From contig NZ_JAZKUD010000021.1 of NCBI RefSeq assembly GCF_036625275.1, positions 1 through 52,843 on the forward strand: a DNA stretch of 52,843 nt, given 5' to 3'. The position numbers and the translations under genes were made by a program. The DNA is from Accumulibacter sp036625275 (GTDB taxonomy: Bacteria; Pseudomonadota; Gammaproteobacteria; Burkholderiales; Rhodocyclaceae). The notes below the pieces were generated by a model that saw nothing but the letters and a program-made list of their open reading frames with translations, was not told the origin of the DNA and made no database searches. Shown here piece after piece: positions 44,925-52,749 of the stretch (the first letter of the stretch is position 1; each line of letters starts with the position of its first letter).

Positions 44925-46195
44925 TTTGCCCTCACTTCCTTGCTGAACAGCTCGCGAAAGACCGGATAGATCTGGTCGGCCGTACTGGCCTTGCGCATTG
45001 CGAAGGCATTGGAGCTTGCCGCCAGCGCCGCGTATTCCTGCCACAGGTTCTGCTCCTGCTCGACTACCTGGAGATAAGCGAAATAGCGGCACAGCGGCAG
45101 AATCTCGTTTGCCAGCAGTTCACGGCAGCGCGTGCTGTCGTTGTGCCAGTTGTCGCCATCGCTGGCGTGTGCGCCGTAGAGGTTCCACTCGCCACCCAGG
45201 TAGCGGGCACGGATGATCTGCTCCATGAGAACGAGCGCGCTCGAGACGACGGTTCCGCCGGTTTCCGTGGCATGGAAGAAGTCGTGTTCGCTGACTTCCT
45301 GCGCCTGCGTGTGATGGCGGATGAAGACCAGGTCGATCCGTTCATAGTGCCGGGTCAGGAAGAGGTAGAGCAGGATGAAGAAGCGCTTCGCCAGGTCCTT
45401 GCGCGCTTCGTCCATCGAACCGGAAACATCCATCAGACAGAACATGACTGCCCGGGCGGTCGGTACCGGCGTCCGCACCCGGTTGCGATAGCGCAGATCG
45501 ATCGGGTCGAGATAGGGGATGCGCTCGATATGCGCGCGCAGCGCTTCGATGTCACGCTCGAGGGCCTGGATTTCCGGCCGGCGCGACGGGCTGACGGGTG
45601 GTGCGAGCAGGGCTTCGAGAAGGGTTTCGAGGCGGGCCAGTTCGCGCCGCGCCTGGCTGCCGAGCGCGATGCGCCGGCCGATGGCGCCGCGCATCGAGCG
45701 CACGACATGCAGGTTGTTCGGCGTCCCGTCGCTGGAAAAGCCGGCCCGGTGCGTCTTGTAGGCCGGGGTGTCGGCGAGCGTCGTGCGCACCAGGTTGGGC
45801 AGCGCCAGGTCATCGAAGAAGACCTGCATGAACTCTTCCTTCGTCAGGTGGAAGACGAAGTCGTCTTCTCCCTCGCCGGAATCGCTCGCTTGCCCGGAAC
45901 CGCCCCGGCCGCCGCCGCCCTGTGGACGGTCGATGCGGTCGCCGCGAACGAAATCCTGGTTGCCCGGATGCACCATTTCTCGCCGTCCGCCCGGGCCGTG
46001 GCCGAATACCGGTTCGCTGATGTCGCGGCGTGGAATCGGGATATCCTCGCCCTGGGCGATGTCGCGGATGCCACGCCCGGCGACGGCGCGCTTCACCGCT
46101 TCGCGGATCTGCTCCTGGTGCCGGCGCAGGAAGCGTTCACGGTTGCCGATCGACTTGTTCTTGCCGGCCAGCCTTCGATCGATGATCTGTTGCAT
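44921..46195 (-). CDS. yeaH: YeaH family von Willebrand-like protein (DUF444)
   Basis: 424 residues. The N-terminus is basic (MQQIIDRRLAGKNKSIGNRERFLRRHQEQIREAV in outline). A glycine-rich linker follows, then a vWA-like domain with the MIDAS motif MDVSGSMDEARKDLAKRFF and GGTVVSSALVLM. Part of the PrkA-YeaH-SpoVR set, in which YeaH is thought to act with the kinase. Overlaps spoVR by 4 nt and follows prkA after 42 nt. Confidence 0.92.
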   Translation of the reverse strand: MQQIIDRRLAGKNKSIGNRERFLRRHQEQIREAVKRAVAGRGIRDIAQGEDIPIPRRDISEPVFGHGPGGRREMVHPGNQDFVRGDRIDRPQGGGGRGGSGQASDSGEGEDDFVFHLTKEEFMQVFFDDLALPNLVRTTLADTPAYKTHRAGFSSDGTPNNLHVVRSMRGAIGRRIALGSQARRELARLETLLEALLAPPVSPSRRPEIQALERDIEALRAHIERIPYLDPIDLRYRNRVRTPVPTARAVMFCLMDVSGSMDEARKDLAKRFFILLYLFLTRHYERIDLVFIRHHTQAQEVSEHDFFHATETGGTVVSSALVLMEQIIRARYLGGEWNLYGAHASDGDNWHNDSTRCRELLANEILPLCRYFAYLQVVEQEQNLWQEYAALAASSNAFAMRKASTADQIYPVFRELFSKEVRAK

Positions 46196-46237
46196 GGGAT
46201 GTCCTCCACGCCATAGGTTGATACCGGGTCACGAAAG

Positions 46238-48160
46238 TCATGAATTCTTGCGAACCCGCAGATACCACTCGCAGAGCAGTCGTACCTGCTTCGACGTGTA
46301 GCCCTTGTTGACCATGCGATTGACGAAGTCTTCGTGCTTCTTGACGTCGTCGGCGCTGGCCTTGGCATTAAAGCTGATGACCGGCAGCAGTTCTTCGGTG
46401 TTGGAGAACATCTTCTTCTCGATCACCGTGCGCAGCTTTTCGTAACTGGTCCACAGCGGGTTCTTGCCGTGGTGGTTGGCGCGTGCGCGCAGCACGAAAT
46501 TGACGATCTCGTTGCGAAAATCCTTCGGGTTGGCGATACCCGCAGGCTTTTCGATCTTCTCGAGTTCGGCATTCAGCGAGGCGCGGTCGAAGACCTCGCC
46601 GGTATCGGTGTCGCGATACTCCTGATCCTGGATCCAGTAATCGGCGTAAGTGACGTAGCGGTCGAAAATGTTCTGGCCGTACTCGCTGTAGCTTTCCAGG
46701 TATGCGGTCTGGATTTCCTTGCCGATGAATTCGGCGTAGCGCACCGACAGGTGTTCCTTGATGAAGGCGAGGTACTTCGCTTCGGTTTCAGCCGGGAACT
46801 GTTCGCGCTCGATCTGCTGCTCGAGCACGTACATCAGATGCACCGGGTTGGCGGCGATCTCGGTCGAGTCGAAGTTGAACACCTTGCTGAGGATCTTGAA
46901 GGCGAAGCGGGTCGAAATGCCGCTCATCCCCTCATCGACGCCGGCGTAGTCGCGGTACTCCTGGTAGCTCTTGGCGCGTGGATCGGTGTCCTTGAGGTTT
47001 TCGCCATCGTAGACCAGCATCTTCGAATACCGGCTGGAGTTTTCCGGTTCCTTCAGGCGCGTCAGCACGGCGAACTGCGCCATGATCGGCAGGGTTCCCG
47101 GCGCGCAGGTGGCTTGCGCCAGCGAGGAACCGCGCAGCAGCTTCTCGTAGATCTTCACTTCTTCGGAGACGCGCAGGCAATAGGGCACCTTGACGATGTA
47201 GATGCGGTCCAGGAAGGCCTCGTTGTTCTTGTTGTTGCGGAAGGCTTTCCATTCGCTCTCGTTCGAGTGCGCGAGCACGACGCCGTCGAAGGGGATGGCG
47301 CCGAAGCCCTCGGTGCCCTTGAAATTGCCTTCCTGGGTCGCGGTCAGCAGCGGGTGCAGCACCTTGATCGGCGCCTTGAACATTTCGACGAATTCGAGCA
47401 GTCCCTGGTTGGCGAGGCACAGACCGCCCGAGAAGCTGTAGGCGTCCGGGTCGTCCTGGGCGTAGGTTTCGAGCTTGCGGATGTCGACCTTGCCAACCAG
47501 GCTCGAAATGTCCTGGTTGTTCTCGTCACCGGGTTCGGTCTTGGCGATGCCGACCTGCTTGAGCACGCTCGGGTAGCGCTTGACCACCCGGAAGCGGCGG
47601 ATGTCGCCGCCGAACTCTTCGAGCCGCTTGACCGCCCACGGCGACAGGATGCGCGTGAGGTAGCGGCGCGGGATGCCGTATTCCTTCTCGAGGATGGCGC
47701 CATCTTCCTCCGGATCGAACAGGCCGAGCGGTGACTCGTTCACCGGCGAACCCTTGATCGCGTAGAAAGGCACCTCCTGCATCAGCGATTTCAGGCGTTC
47801 GGCGATCGAACTCTTGCCGCCTCCGACCGGGCCGAGCAGGTAGAGGATCTGCTTCTTTTCTTCGAGCCCCTGCGCCGCATGGCGGAAGTAGCTGACCACC
47901 TGTTCGATGGCGTCTTCCAGCCCATAGAACTCGGCAAAGGCCGGATAGATCTTGATCACCTTGTTGGCGAAAAGACGCGACAGCCGCGGGTCATTGCGGG
48001 TGTCCACCGCCTGCGGCTCGCCGATGGCACGCAGCATGCGCTCGGCGGCGCTGGCATAGCTCAGCGGATCTCGCTTGCACGCCGCAAGATAGTCCTCCAG
48101 CGAAAGCTCCTCTTCGCGGGTGCGGTCGAAGCGGGCGGCAAAATGACTGACGATATCCAT
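46238..48160 (-). CDS. prkA: PrkA-type serine kinase / AAA protein (YeaG-like)
   Basis: 640 residues from ATG 48160 with GGAGAG upstream (E. coli YeaG 644). The AAA-like N-terminal domain has Walker A YLLGPVGGGKSSIAERLK, and later VVLAHSNESEWKAFRNNKNNEAFLDRI. The C-terminal half holds the PrkA kinase-like domain. In E. coli yeaG links nitrogen starvation to survival. First gene of prkA-yeaH-spoVR, with a sigma54 promoter 87 bp upstream. Confidence 0.95.
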   Translation of the reverse strand: MDIVSHFAARFDRTREEELSLEDYLAACKRDPLSYASAAERMLRAIGEPQAVDTRNDPRLSRLFANKVIKIYPAFAEFYGLEDAIEQVVSYFRHAAQGLEEKKQILYLLGPVGGGKSSIAERLKSLMQEVPFYAIKGSPVNESPLGLFDPEEDGAILEKEYGIPRRYLTRILSPWAVKRLEEFGGDIRRFRVVKRYPSVLKQVGIAKTEPGDENNQDISSLVGKVDIRKLETYAQDDPDAYSFSGGLCLANQGLLEFVEMFKAPIKVLHPLLTATQEGNFKGTEGFGAIPFDGVVLAHSNESEWKAFRNNKNNEAFLDRIYIVKVPYCLRVSEEVKIYEKLLRGSSLAQATCAPGTLPIMAQFAVLTRLKEPENSSRYSKMLVYDGENLKDTDPRAKSYQEYRDYAGVDEGMSGISTRFAFKILSKVFNFDSTEIAANPVHLMYVLEQQIEREQFPAETEAKYLAFIKEHLSVRYAEFIGKEIQTAYLESYSEYGQNIFDRYVTYADYWIQDQEYRDTDTGEVFDRASLNAELEKIEKPAGIANPKDFRNEIVNFVLRARANHHGKNPLWTSYEKLRTVIEKKMFSNTEELLPVISFNAKASADDVKKHEDFVNRMVNKGYTSKQVRLLCEWYLRVRKNS

Positions 48161-48246
48161 AGCGCTCTCCAAGAAAGGGTTTTGTCCTCCCCGATGATCG
48201 CGCCCGCGCCGGGTCGAATCGGCATTGGCGCATACACTTTAGGTCA

Positions 48247-48262
48247 AGCAAATAACGCGCCA
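48247..48262 (-). promoter_or_regulatory. sigma54 (RpoN) promoter of prkA-yeaH-spoVR
   Basis: On the minus strand TGGCGCGTTATTTGCT matches TGGCAC-N5-TTGC(A/T) with the GG and GC exactly 12 bp apart, one mismatch in the -24 block. The start near 48236 leaves a 76-nt leader. E. coli yeaGH is also sigma54/NtrC-dependent, which supports the call. The remaining 48263-48624 gap shows no gene. Confidence 0.7.
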
Positions 48263-48624
48263 GTTCCCGTAATGGCTGACCCGATGACTTTCGTATTGCG
48301 CTTTGGCGACCCATGTCGGGCGCCGGCGTGATCCTCGTGCTTGGCTGCCTGCTGGAGACGATGCCTGATGGCGCCTCGCCATTGCCGGCACGATCATGAT
48401 GCTGGCGTAGCGGACAGATGCTTCTGGCGAGCATGCACCAGAGCGGGGCGTAACGACACCGTCGATGCCATGGCAAGGGGAGTGGTACGGCAAGGTGTAA
48501 AATTTTCCGATGAGCAATTTTTCACGAATCAACCGGTGTCCAGCCCCTTGACTGGCGCACAGCAACCGCGACTCTTCCGCGTCGCGGCTTCATCCGGACA
48601 CTGTGCGGGCAGAGGGTGGCGAGC

Positions 48625-49377
48625 ATGCGCCGATCGATCTGCCTGAGCCTCGCGCTCGTCGCGTGCATGCTGGTGCCGGTGGCGATCTCGACCGGATGCA
48701 CCGTCCTCGAGCGCGCCGGGAACGACTGGCGAACGGCGCGCCGCGACTCCTCCGGTCAGGCGCCCGATCCGGCCAGCACGCCTGAAGCGGTGATTCAGGT
48801 CTACGGTGCACGCACGGTTGGCTGGCGTGGCGCCTTTGGCGTGCATACCTGGATCGTCACCAAGCCAAGCGGTGCCGCGCACTACACCCGCTACGAGGTC
48901 GTCGGGTGGGGTGTCGACCGGGGAATGAGCACGATCCGGGTCAGTCGCACCGGGCCGGATCACTACTGGTTTGGCGCCTTCCCGGAGAAACTCGCGGATG
49001 TGCGTGGGCCACAGGTCGATGCGCTGATCGAACGGGTCAGGCTGGCCGCGCGCCACTATCCCTATCCGAACACCTATCGGACCTGGCCCGGCCCCAACAG
49101 CAACACCTTCGTCGCGCATATCGCGCGCGCCGTGCCCGAGCTGGGAGTCGACATGCCGCCGACCGCAATTGGCAAGGATTACCTGCCTGGTGGTGCCGTA
49201 CTGGCGCGTAGCCCGAGCGGCACCGGCGTGCAGGTGTCGGTGCTCGGCGCTGCCGGCGTGCTGGTCGGTTGGGAGGAGGGGGTCGAGATCAACCTGCTCG
49301 GCCTCACCCTGGGCATCGATCTCAATTCGCCGGGCCTCAAGCTGCCGGGGCTTGGGCGGTTCGGGTTTCCCCAGTAA
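48625..49377 (+). CDS. DUF3750 family protein
   Basis: 250 residues. An N-terminal hydrophobic segment (SLALVACMLVPVAIS) should insert or export it. The conserved core reads EAVIQVYGARTVGWRGAFGVHTWIVTKPSGA, in part, then YEVVGWG, and YRTWPGPNSNTFVAHIARAVPELGVDMPPTAIGKDYL, in part. The NTFVAH cysteine-peptidase-like signature is seen in this family, but no activity is established. Start ATG 48625 has GAGGG about 10 nt upstream; a GTG at 48616 is an alternative. Cys28 after ISTG resembles a lipobox only loosely. Confidence 0.82.
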   Translation: MRRSICLSLALVACMLVPVAISTGCTVLERAGNDWRTARRDSSGQAPDPASTPEAVIQVYGARTVGWRGAFGVHTWIVTKPSGAAHYTRYEVVGWGVDRGMSTIRVSRTGPDHYWFGAFPEKLADVRGPQVDALIERVRLAARHYPYPNTYRTWPGPNSNTFVAHIARAVPELGVDMPPTAIGKDYLPGGAVLARSPSGTGVQVSVLGAAGVLVGWEEGVEINLLGLTLGIDLNSPGLKLPGLGRFGFPQ

Positions 49378-49563
49378 TTCGGCCATCTGGACGTAGGCGG
49401 AAACCTCCAGCGGGGCGTTGCGCACAAACACCCGGAGGCGTTCCGTCATTCGGCGGAACCCGTGCCGGTTCCGTCCTGCGCCCGCTCTTCTTGCGACGTT
49501 TCGGCGATAGCTGGTGACGACCAGATTGCATACCGGCAAGACAGCGTGCTAAAGTCGTGGCCA

Positions 49564-49591
49564 GGATCTCGAATCCTCGAGACCTATTTTT
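49564..49591 (+). terminator. terminator-like hairpin just before the PEP-CTERM gene
   Basis: GGATCTCGA (49564-49572) pairs with TCGAGACC (49577-49584), one bulged A, around ATCC, and TATTTTTT follows. It lies 16 nt before the PEP-CTERM start, partly over the likely ribosome binding region, so it could end upstream transcripts or act as an attenuator. Confidence 0.45.
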
Positions 49592-49606
49592 TGCGAGGAG
49601 AACATC

Positions 49607-50290
49607 ATGATGTTTGGTCCGCATCGACGCTTTCCTGCCGCGCTGACAGCCGGCATCATCGCTTTGCTTGCCTGTGTCACGACAGCACGCGCGTCCGTCA
49701 TTTCCGCCACCCCGACGTTGCCGGTCCTCGGCGTTCCGTACGCTTCGTCGATCGGTGCTGGCTGCTTCCCCGCGGCGGGCGCCTGCGTCGTGCCGGGAAC
49801 GATCACGCTGACATCACTCGTTTCGTCCACTTTCGATTCATCAGGCCAGAACATCGTCGCCAATGCGTCCTACGTGGGCACATTAACGAACCTGGGAGGG
49901 GTTCCGATCGGGCCCGTGAACTTGTCCGGCACGCTCGAGGAGGAAATCATCGGGCGTACATCGCCAAGCGCGCTTGGCACCTGGACAACCGAACTGCTGG
50001 CGCTTTCGCTGAGCGGCCCGGTGCTCGGACATACCTTGACACTGACGCTGGATTCTGCGGTGCCGTCTACCGGTTTCTCGTCGATCACGGCAGAGGGCGG
50101 ACAAGCAGTTAGATTCCGGATTGACAGCTTCTTCGACGTGTTCGTCGAACTGTCGCTCGACACCATCCCGCCGTTGTCCACGACGCGCGGCCCGCTGCAG
50201 CTGTCGCTCCTCCCCGAGCCGTCGACCTGGCTACTGCTCCTCGGCGGCATCGCTGGTCTGGGTTGCCTGCGGCGGCGGCACAGCGCGTAG
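49607..50290 (+). CDS. PEP-CTERM sorting domain protein
   Basis: 227 residues. Signal peptide (AALTAGIIALLACVTTARA), then a beta-rich secreted domain high in Ser, Thr, Gly and Val. The C-terminal sorting signal is PEPSTWLLLLGGIAGLG followed by CLRRRHSA, i.e. PEP motif, hydrophobic helix, basic tail. Such proteins are processed by exosortase in bacteria that make exopolysaccharide-rich biofilm or floc. No exosortase is in this window. Ribosome binding site GAGGAG; ATG 49607 or 49610. A strong terminator follows. Confidence 0.9.
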   Translation: MMFGPHRRFPAALTAGIIALLACVTTARASVISATPTLPVLGVPYASSIGAGCFPAAGACVVPGTITLTSLVSSTFDSSGQNIVANASYVGTLTNLGGVPIGPVNLSGTLEEEIIGRTSPSALGTWTTELLALSLSGPVLGHTLTLTLDSAVPSTGFSSITAEGGQAVRFRIDSFFDVFVELSLDTIPPLSTTRGPLQLSLLPEPSTWLLLLGGIAGLGCLRRRHSA

Positions 50291-50305
50291 TGTTCCTGCC
50301 GCTCG

Positions 50306-50346
50306 AAGAGCGTCCGGGTGGGCTTCCACCCGGACGCTCTTTTTTG
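50306..50346 (+). terminator. strong intrinsic terminator after the PEP-CTERM gene
   Basis: Perfect 15-bp stem AGAGCGTCCGGGTGG / CCACCCGGACGCTCT with a GCTT loop, followed by TTTTT. The best terminator in the window. Confidence 0.92.
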
Positions 50347-50384
50347 TAGGAGCGATGAGCACTCAACCGGTAGCCGGAGTTCGA

Positions 50385-51536
50385 ATGGATCCTCTGACCC
50401 ATGCACTGCTCGGTGCGACGGCTGCGCAGGCTGCCCTTGGCCCGCGTCTGGGGCGCCAGGCGTGGCTGGTCGGCGGCTTCGGCGGTGTGTTGCCTGACCT
50501 CGACATCCTGATCAGGAGCTCGGCCGATCCCTTGCTGGCGATCGAGTACCACCGCCACTTCACGCACGCACTGGCCTTCATTCCGGTTGGCGGCATCCTG
50601 GCCGCCTCACCGTGGCTGCTGCAGCAGCGCCATCGCGCCGACTGGCGGGCGTTCCTCATGGCCGGTACCCTTGGCTATGCAACGCATGGGGTGCTCGACG
50701 CCTGCACCAACTACGGGACGCATCTGCTGTGGCCGTTCTCACCGTTGCGCGTGGCCTGGCACTGGATCACCACCATCGGCCCCTTGCTAACGTTGATCCT
50801 CCTCTTTGGACTGGTATTTGCCGTGCGTCGACGGTCCAGGGGTCCGGCGCTGCTGGCCCTGCTGCTCGGTCTTGGCTACGTCAGCCTGGCGGCCTGGCAG
50901 CGTGAGCGCGCGCTGGACGTGCAGGCGCAGATCGCCGCAGCCCGCGGGCATCCGGTAACGCGCGCCGAGATGTTTCCGACAGTCGGTAATCCGGTACTCT
51001 GGCGATCGGTCTACCAGTCCGGCGAGACGCTGTACACCGATCGTCTGCGTCTCCTCGGAGCCGAAACGACCCTCTGGAAGGAGGGCAGCCACGTCGATCT
51101 GCTGCTGGAGAAGGATCTCTCGCCGCAGGCCAGAGCCGACCAGCGCGTGCGCCGTGACTTTGCCCGCTTCAGCTATTTCTCGGCCGGCTGGACAGCGCAT
51201 GCCGCCAGTGATCCGACGGTTATCGGTGACGCCCGCTATTCGCTGCGCACCGATGCCTTCGAGCCGATCTGGGGAGTCCGCTTCCATCCCGGCACAGCCG
51301 TGCCCACTGAGTGGGTCGACTTTACGATCAGGAATCGCGTACCGATCAGCGAACTGTGGCGCGAGATCAGCGGTACGGCCGCGGGTTACCGCAGCATGCC
51401 GTCGCCTGGCCACTCCAGGGTCGTTCGACGCCCGGCCGTTCGAGTCCTCCGCGCGTGCGGCGGCTCCTTGTCCCGCGCCAGAGCATGCGTCAAGCGAGAG
51501 CTTTTTCCTGACCCCGATCGGTCTGGCAATAGTTGA
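50385..51536 (+). CDS. YdjM/DUF457-type membrane-bound metal-dependent hydrolase
   Basis: 383 residues. It starts MDPLTHALLGATAAQAAL, the standard N-terminus of the family, with HRHFTHALAFIP and GYATHGVLDACTNYGTHLLWPFSP supplying metal-binding histidines and Asp. Three or four helices fill the first 180 residues; the rest is periplasmic or cytoplasmic. GGAG (50376-50379) favours ATG 50385; ATG 50355 with AGGAG is an alternative. The last 40 residues are Arg-rich and unlike the family, suggesting that the original end was lost where the foreign right-end patch begins. Function unknown. Confidence 0.82.
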   Translation: MDPLTHALLGATAAQAALGPRLGRQAWLVGGFGGVLPDLDILIRSSADPLLAIEYHRHFTHALAFIPVGGILAASPWLLQQRHRADWRAFLMAGTLGYATHGVLDACTNYGTHLLWPFSPLRVAWHWITTIGPLLTLILLFGLVFAVRRRSRGPALLALLLGLGYVSLAAWQRERALDVQAQIAAARGHPVTRAEMFPTVGNPVLWRSVYQSGETLYTDRLRLLGAETTLWKEGSHVDLLLEKDLSPQARADQRVRRDFARFSYFSAGWTAHAASDPTVIGDARYSLRTDAFEPIWGVRFHPGTAVPTEWVDFTIRNRVPISELWREISGTAAGYRSMPSPGHSRVVRRPAVRVLRACGGSLSRARACVKRELFPDPDRSGNS

Positions 51537-51550
51537 CAGGCAGTATATCG

Positions 51551-51617
51551 TTGGCCTTCATCGGACGGCAAAATGCGCAGCATTTTGACGGTCCGATGCA
51601 AGCAATTATTAGGCGAG
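51551..51617 (-). repeat. attC-like imperfect hairpin at the edge of an AT-rich patch
   Basis: CATCGGAC (51560-51567) pairs with GTCCGATG (51592-51599), and AAAATGC with GCATTTT, around a GCA loop, with 3-4 unpaired bases on each side between the arms. The outer end on the cassette side reads CGCCTAATAATTGCTTGC, close to the start of integron attC sites; the other end (GTTGGCC) is a poor R' core. Arms with bulged bases are an attC trait. Confidence 0.4.
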
Positions 51618-51621
51618 TGGT

Positions 51622-52164
51622 TCATGCTTGAGGCTCCTCCTTTGTGGAGGTGAGAGCCGACCAAGACACCCTCGCATATGTTCCTTCGCCCTTTGATAGA
51701 CGCTTACGTTCAATGAAGCGACTTTCAAACTTAAACTTCTCGCTGATCTTGATAACTAACAGTCTGTTGAAGTTTCCGGCGCGTTTGACTTGAACTTGAT
51801 CACCATCTTTCTCTGGGGAGATGGTTTTTATTTCTATAAAGTCATTTCCAAGTTTGCCATCTGAGCCTTTGGTATGTGGTCTGTGGCGCTTAATGCCATA
51901 TTTTATTTCAGCATATAACTCACCCAACTCACCCCAAATTTGCAGGTAGCGCCCTGTGAGTTCGTAGTAAGCCTTTGCGCTCTCAACCAGGCTCTCGAAG
52001 ATCATAGCCAGCTCAGGATCATCCTGCGGGGATACAGCCGGCAATTCTTCCTCATGTACGGGCACCCACTCCCAAGGGTTATACCCACAAGCAGCGGCAC
52101 CAGCTATTTGGTCTGGGCTATAGCCGTCATTGAGCATGTCGTGGAGAAAGTCCCAATCGCTCAT
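51622..52164 (-). CDS. unknown protein with possible PD-(D/E)xK nuclease-like core, possible gene cassette
   Basis: 180 residues. The N-terminal part (MSDWDFLHDMLNDGYSPDQI, then acidic) is unrecognised. The C-terminal part reads GELGELYAEIKYGI, GNDFIEIKTISPEK and VQVKRAGNFNRLLVIKI; the spacing of E, D and E-x-K resembles a PD-(D/E)xK nuclease core. Base composition is clearly more AT-rich than all neighbours. GTTAGGC lies 11 nt upstream of the ATG and an attC-like hairpin directly follows the stop, the layout of an integron gene cassette. No integrase is in the window. GGG before the ATG is a weak ribosome binding site. Confidence 0.6.
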   Translation of the reverse strand: MSDWDFLHDMLNDGYSPDQIAGAAACGYNPWEWVPVHEEELPAVSPQDDPELAMIFESLVESAKAYYELTGRYLQIWGELGELYAEIKYGIKRHRPHTKGSDGKLGNDFIEIKTISPEKDGDQVQVKRAGNFNRLLVIKISEKFKFESRFIERKRLSKGEGTYARVSWSALTSTKEEPQA

Positions 52165-52174
52165 ATATACCCTT

Positions 52175-52181
52175 GCCTAAC
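52175..52181 (-). other. GTTAGGC core-site-like heptamer upstream of the AT-rich gene
   Basis: Read on the minus strand this is the integron recombination core GTTRRRY, placed just before the start codon as in gene cassettes. A seven-base match is weak alone; the flanking sequence to 52263 shows only a poor inverted repeat. Confidence 0.3.
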
Positions 52182-52263
52182 TATTCGCGGAAATCGCCTC
52201 ACCTTGGAGCGAAGCGTGCAATCTCCTGTCAAACCCCTTGTTGCCAGTCACGAGGTCTTGAAC

Positions 52264-52731
52264 TCATGGCGCGAACCAGCCAAGGAGCTGTGCCCGCAAT
52301 CGCTGGAACGTCTGGTCGGTGCAGTGTTGAAGACTGACGCGTCTGGTGATTCTCTCATAGATAGCCGAAGATCGAGGCCGCTTTTGCTCGCGGCAGATGA
52401 CCTCCATGGCCTCTTTTGGCTGTAGCGGCTTACCGTCGGCATTGAATCTGAACCCACGGTGACGCAGCCAGTCACGAATCGATTCTGCCGCTGACCAGTG
52501 AAGAGCTTCGTGAAGCGCGCTATCGGTTCCCCACAGCCAGATATCGACTTCCGGCGCGATGACGATGCTTTTTGCACGTGACCCCCAGACGAGTTGCAGT
52601 TGGTCGTCGAGTTTTTCTTCAAGAGTCAGGGGCGTTTCGCGCACTTCATGTCCGCAGCCGTGAAAATCCAAAAGCATGAGCGCGTGCGAAAAACGGCCCG
52701 CATCGCAGGCGAGCACGTCGGTGAATGTCAA
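52264..52731 (-). CDS. N-terminally truncated defence-island-type protein (DUF4276/MAD4-like)
   Basis: 155 codons read from a TTG. Notable blocks are HALMLLDFHGCGHE, VIAPEVDIWLWGTDSALHEAL, KPLQPKEAMEVICREQKRPRSSAIYERI and VSLQHCTDQTFQRLRAQL. From memory this pattern belongs to small proteins (DUF4276-like, also named MAD4) encoded beside AAA ATPases in defence islands; I could not check it. An in-frame TGA nine codons upstream, and an ATG at 52753 lying in another frame, suggest that the first 60-70 residues of the family have been lost or frameshifted. Confidence 0.45.
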   Translation of the reverse strand: MTFTDVLACDAGRFSHALMLLDFHGCGHEVRETPLTLEEKLDDQLQLVWGSRAKSIVIAPEVDIWLWGTDSALHEALHWSAAESIRDWLRHRGFRFNADGKPLQPKEAMEVICREQKRPRSSAIYERITRRVSLQHCTDQTFQRLRAQLLGWFAP

Positions 52732-52749
52732 GGTAGTTGTCGCCTGAGT

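Noticed and set aside
48625..48710. Lipoprotein signal in the DUF3750 protein
   Set aside because: The residues before the cysteine (S-T-G-C) lack the Leu/Val/Ile expected at -3, so a lipobox is not supported.
49540..49600. Sigma54 promoter before the PEP-CTERM gene (CGGCAAGACAGCGTGCT)
   Set aside because: The GG-GC spacing is 13 instead of 12 and the flanking blocks match poorly.
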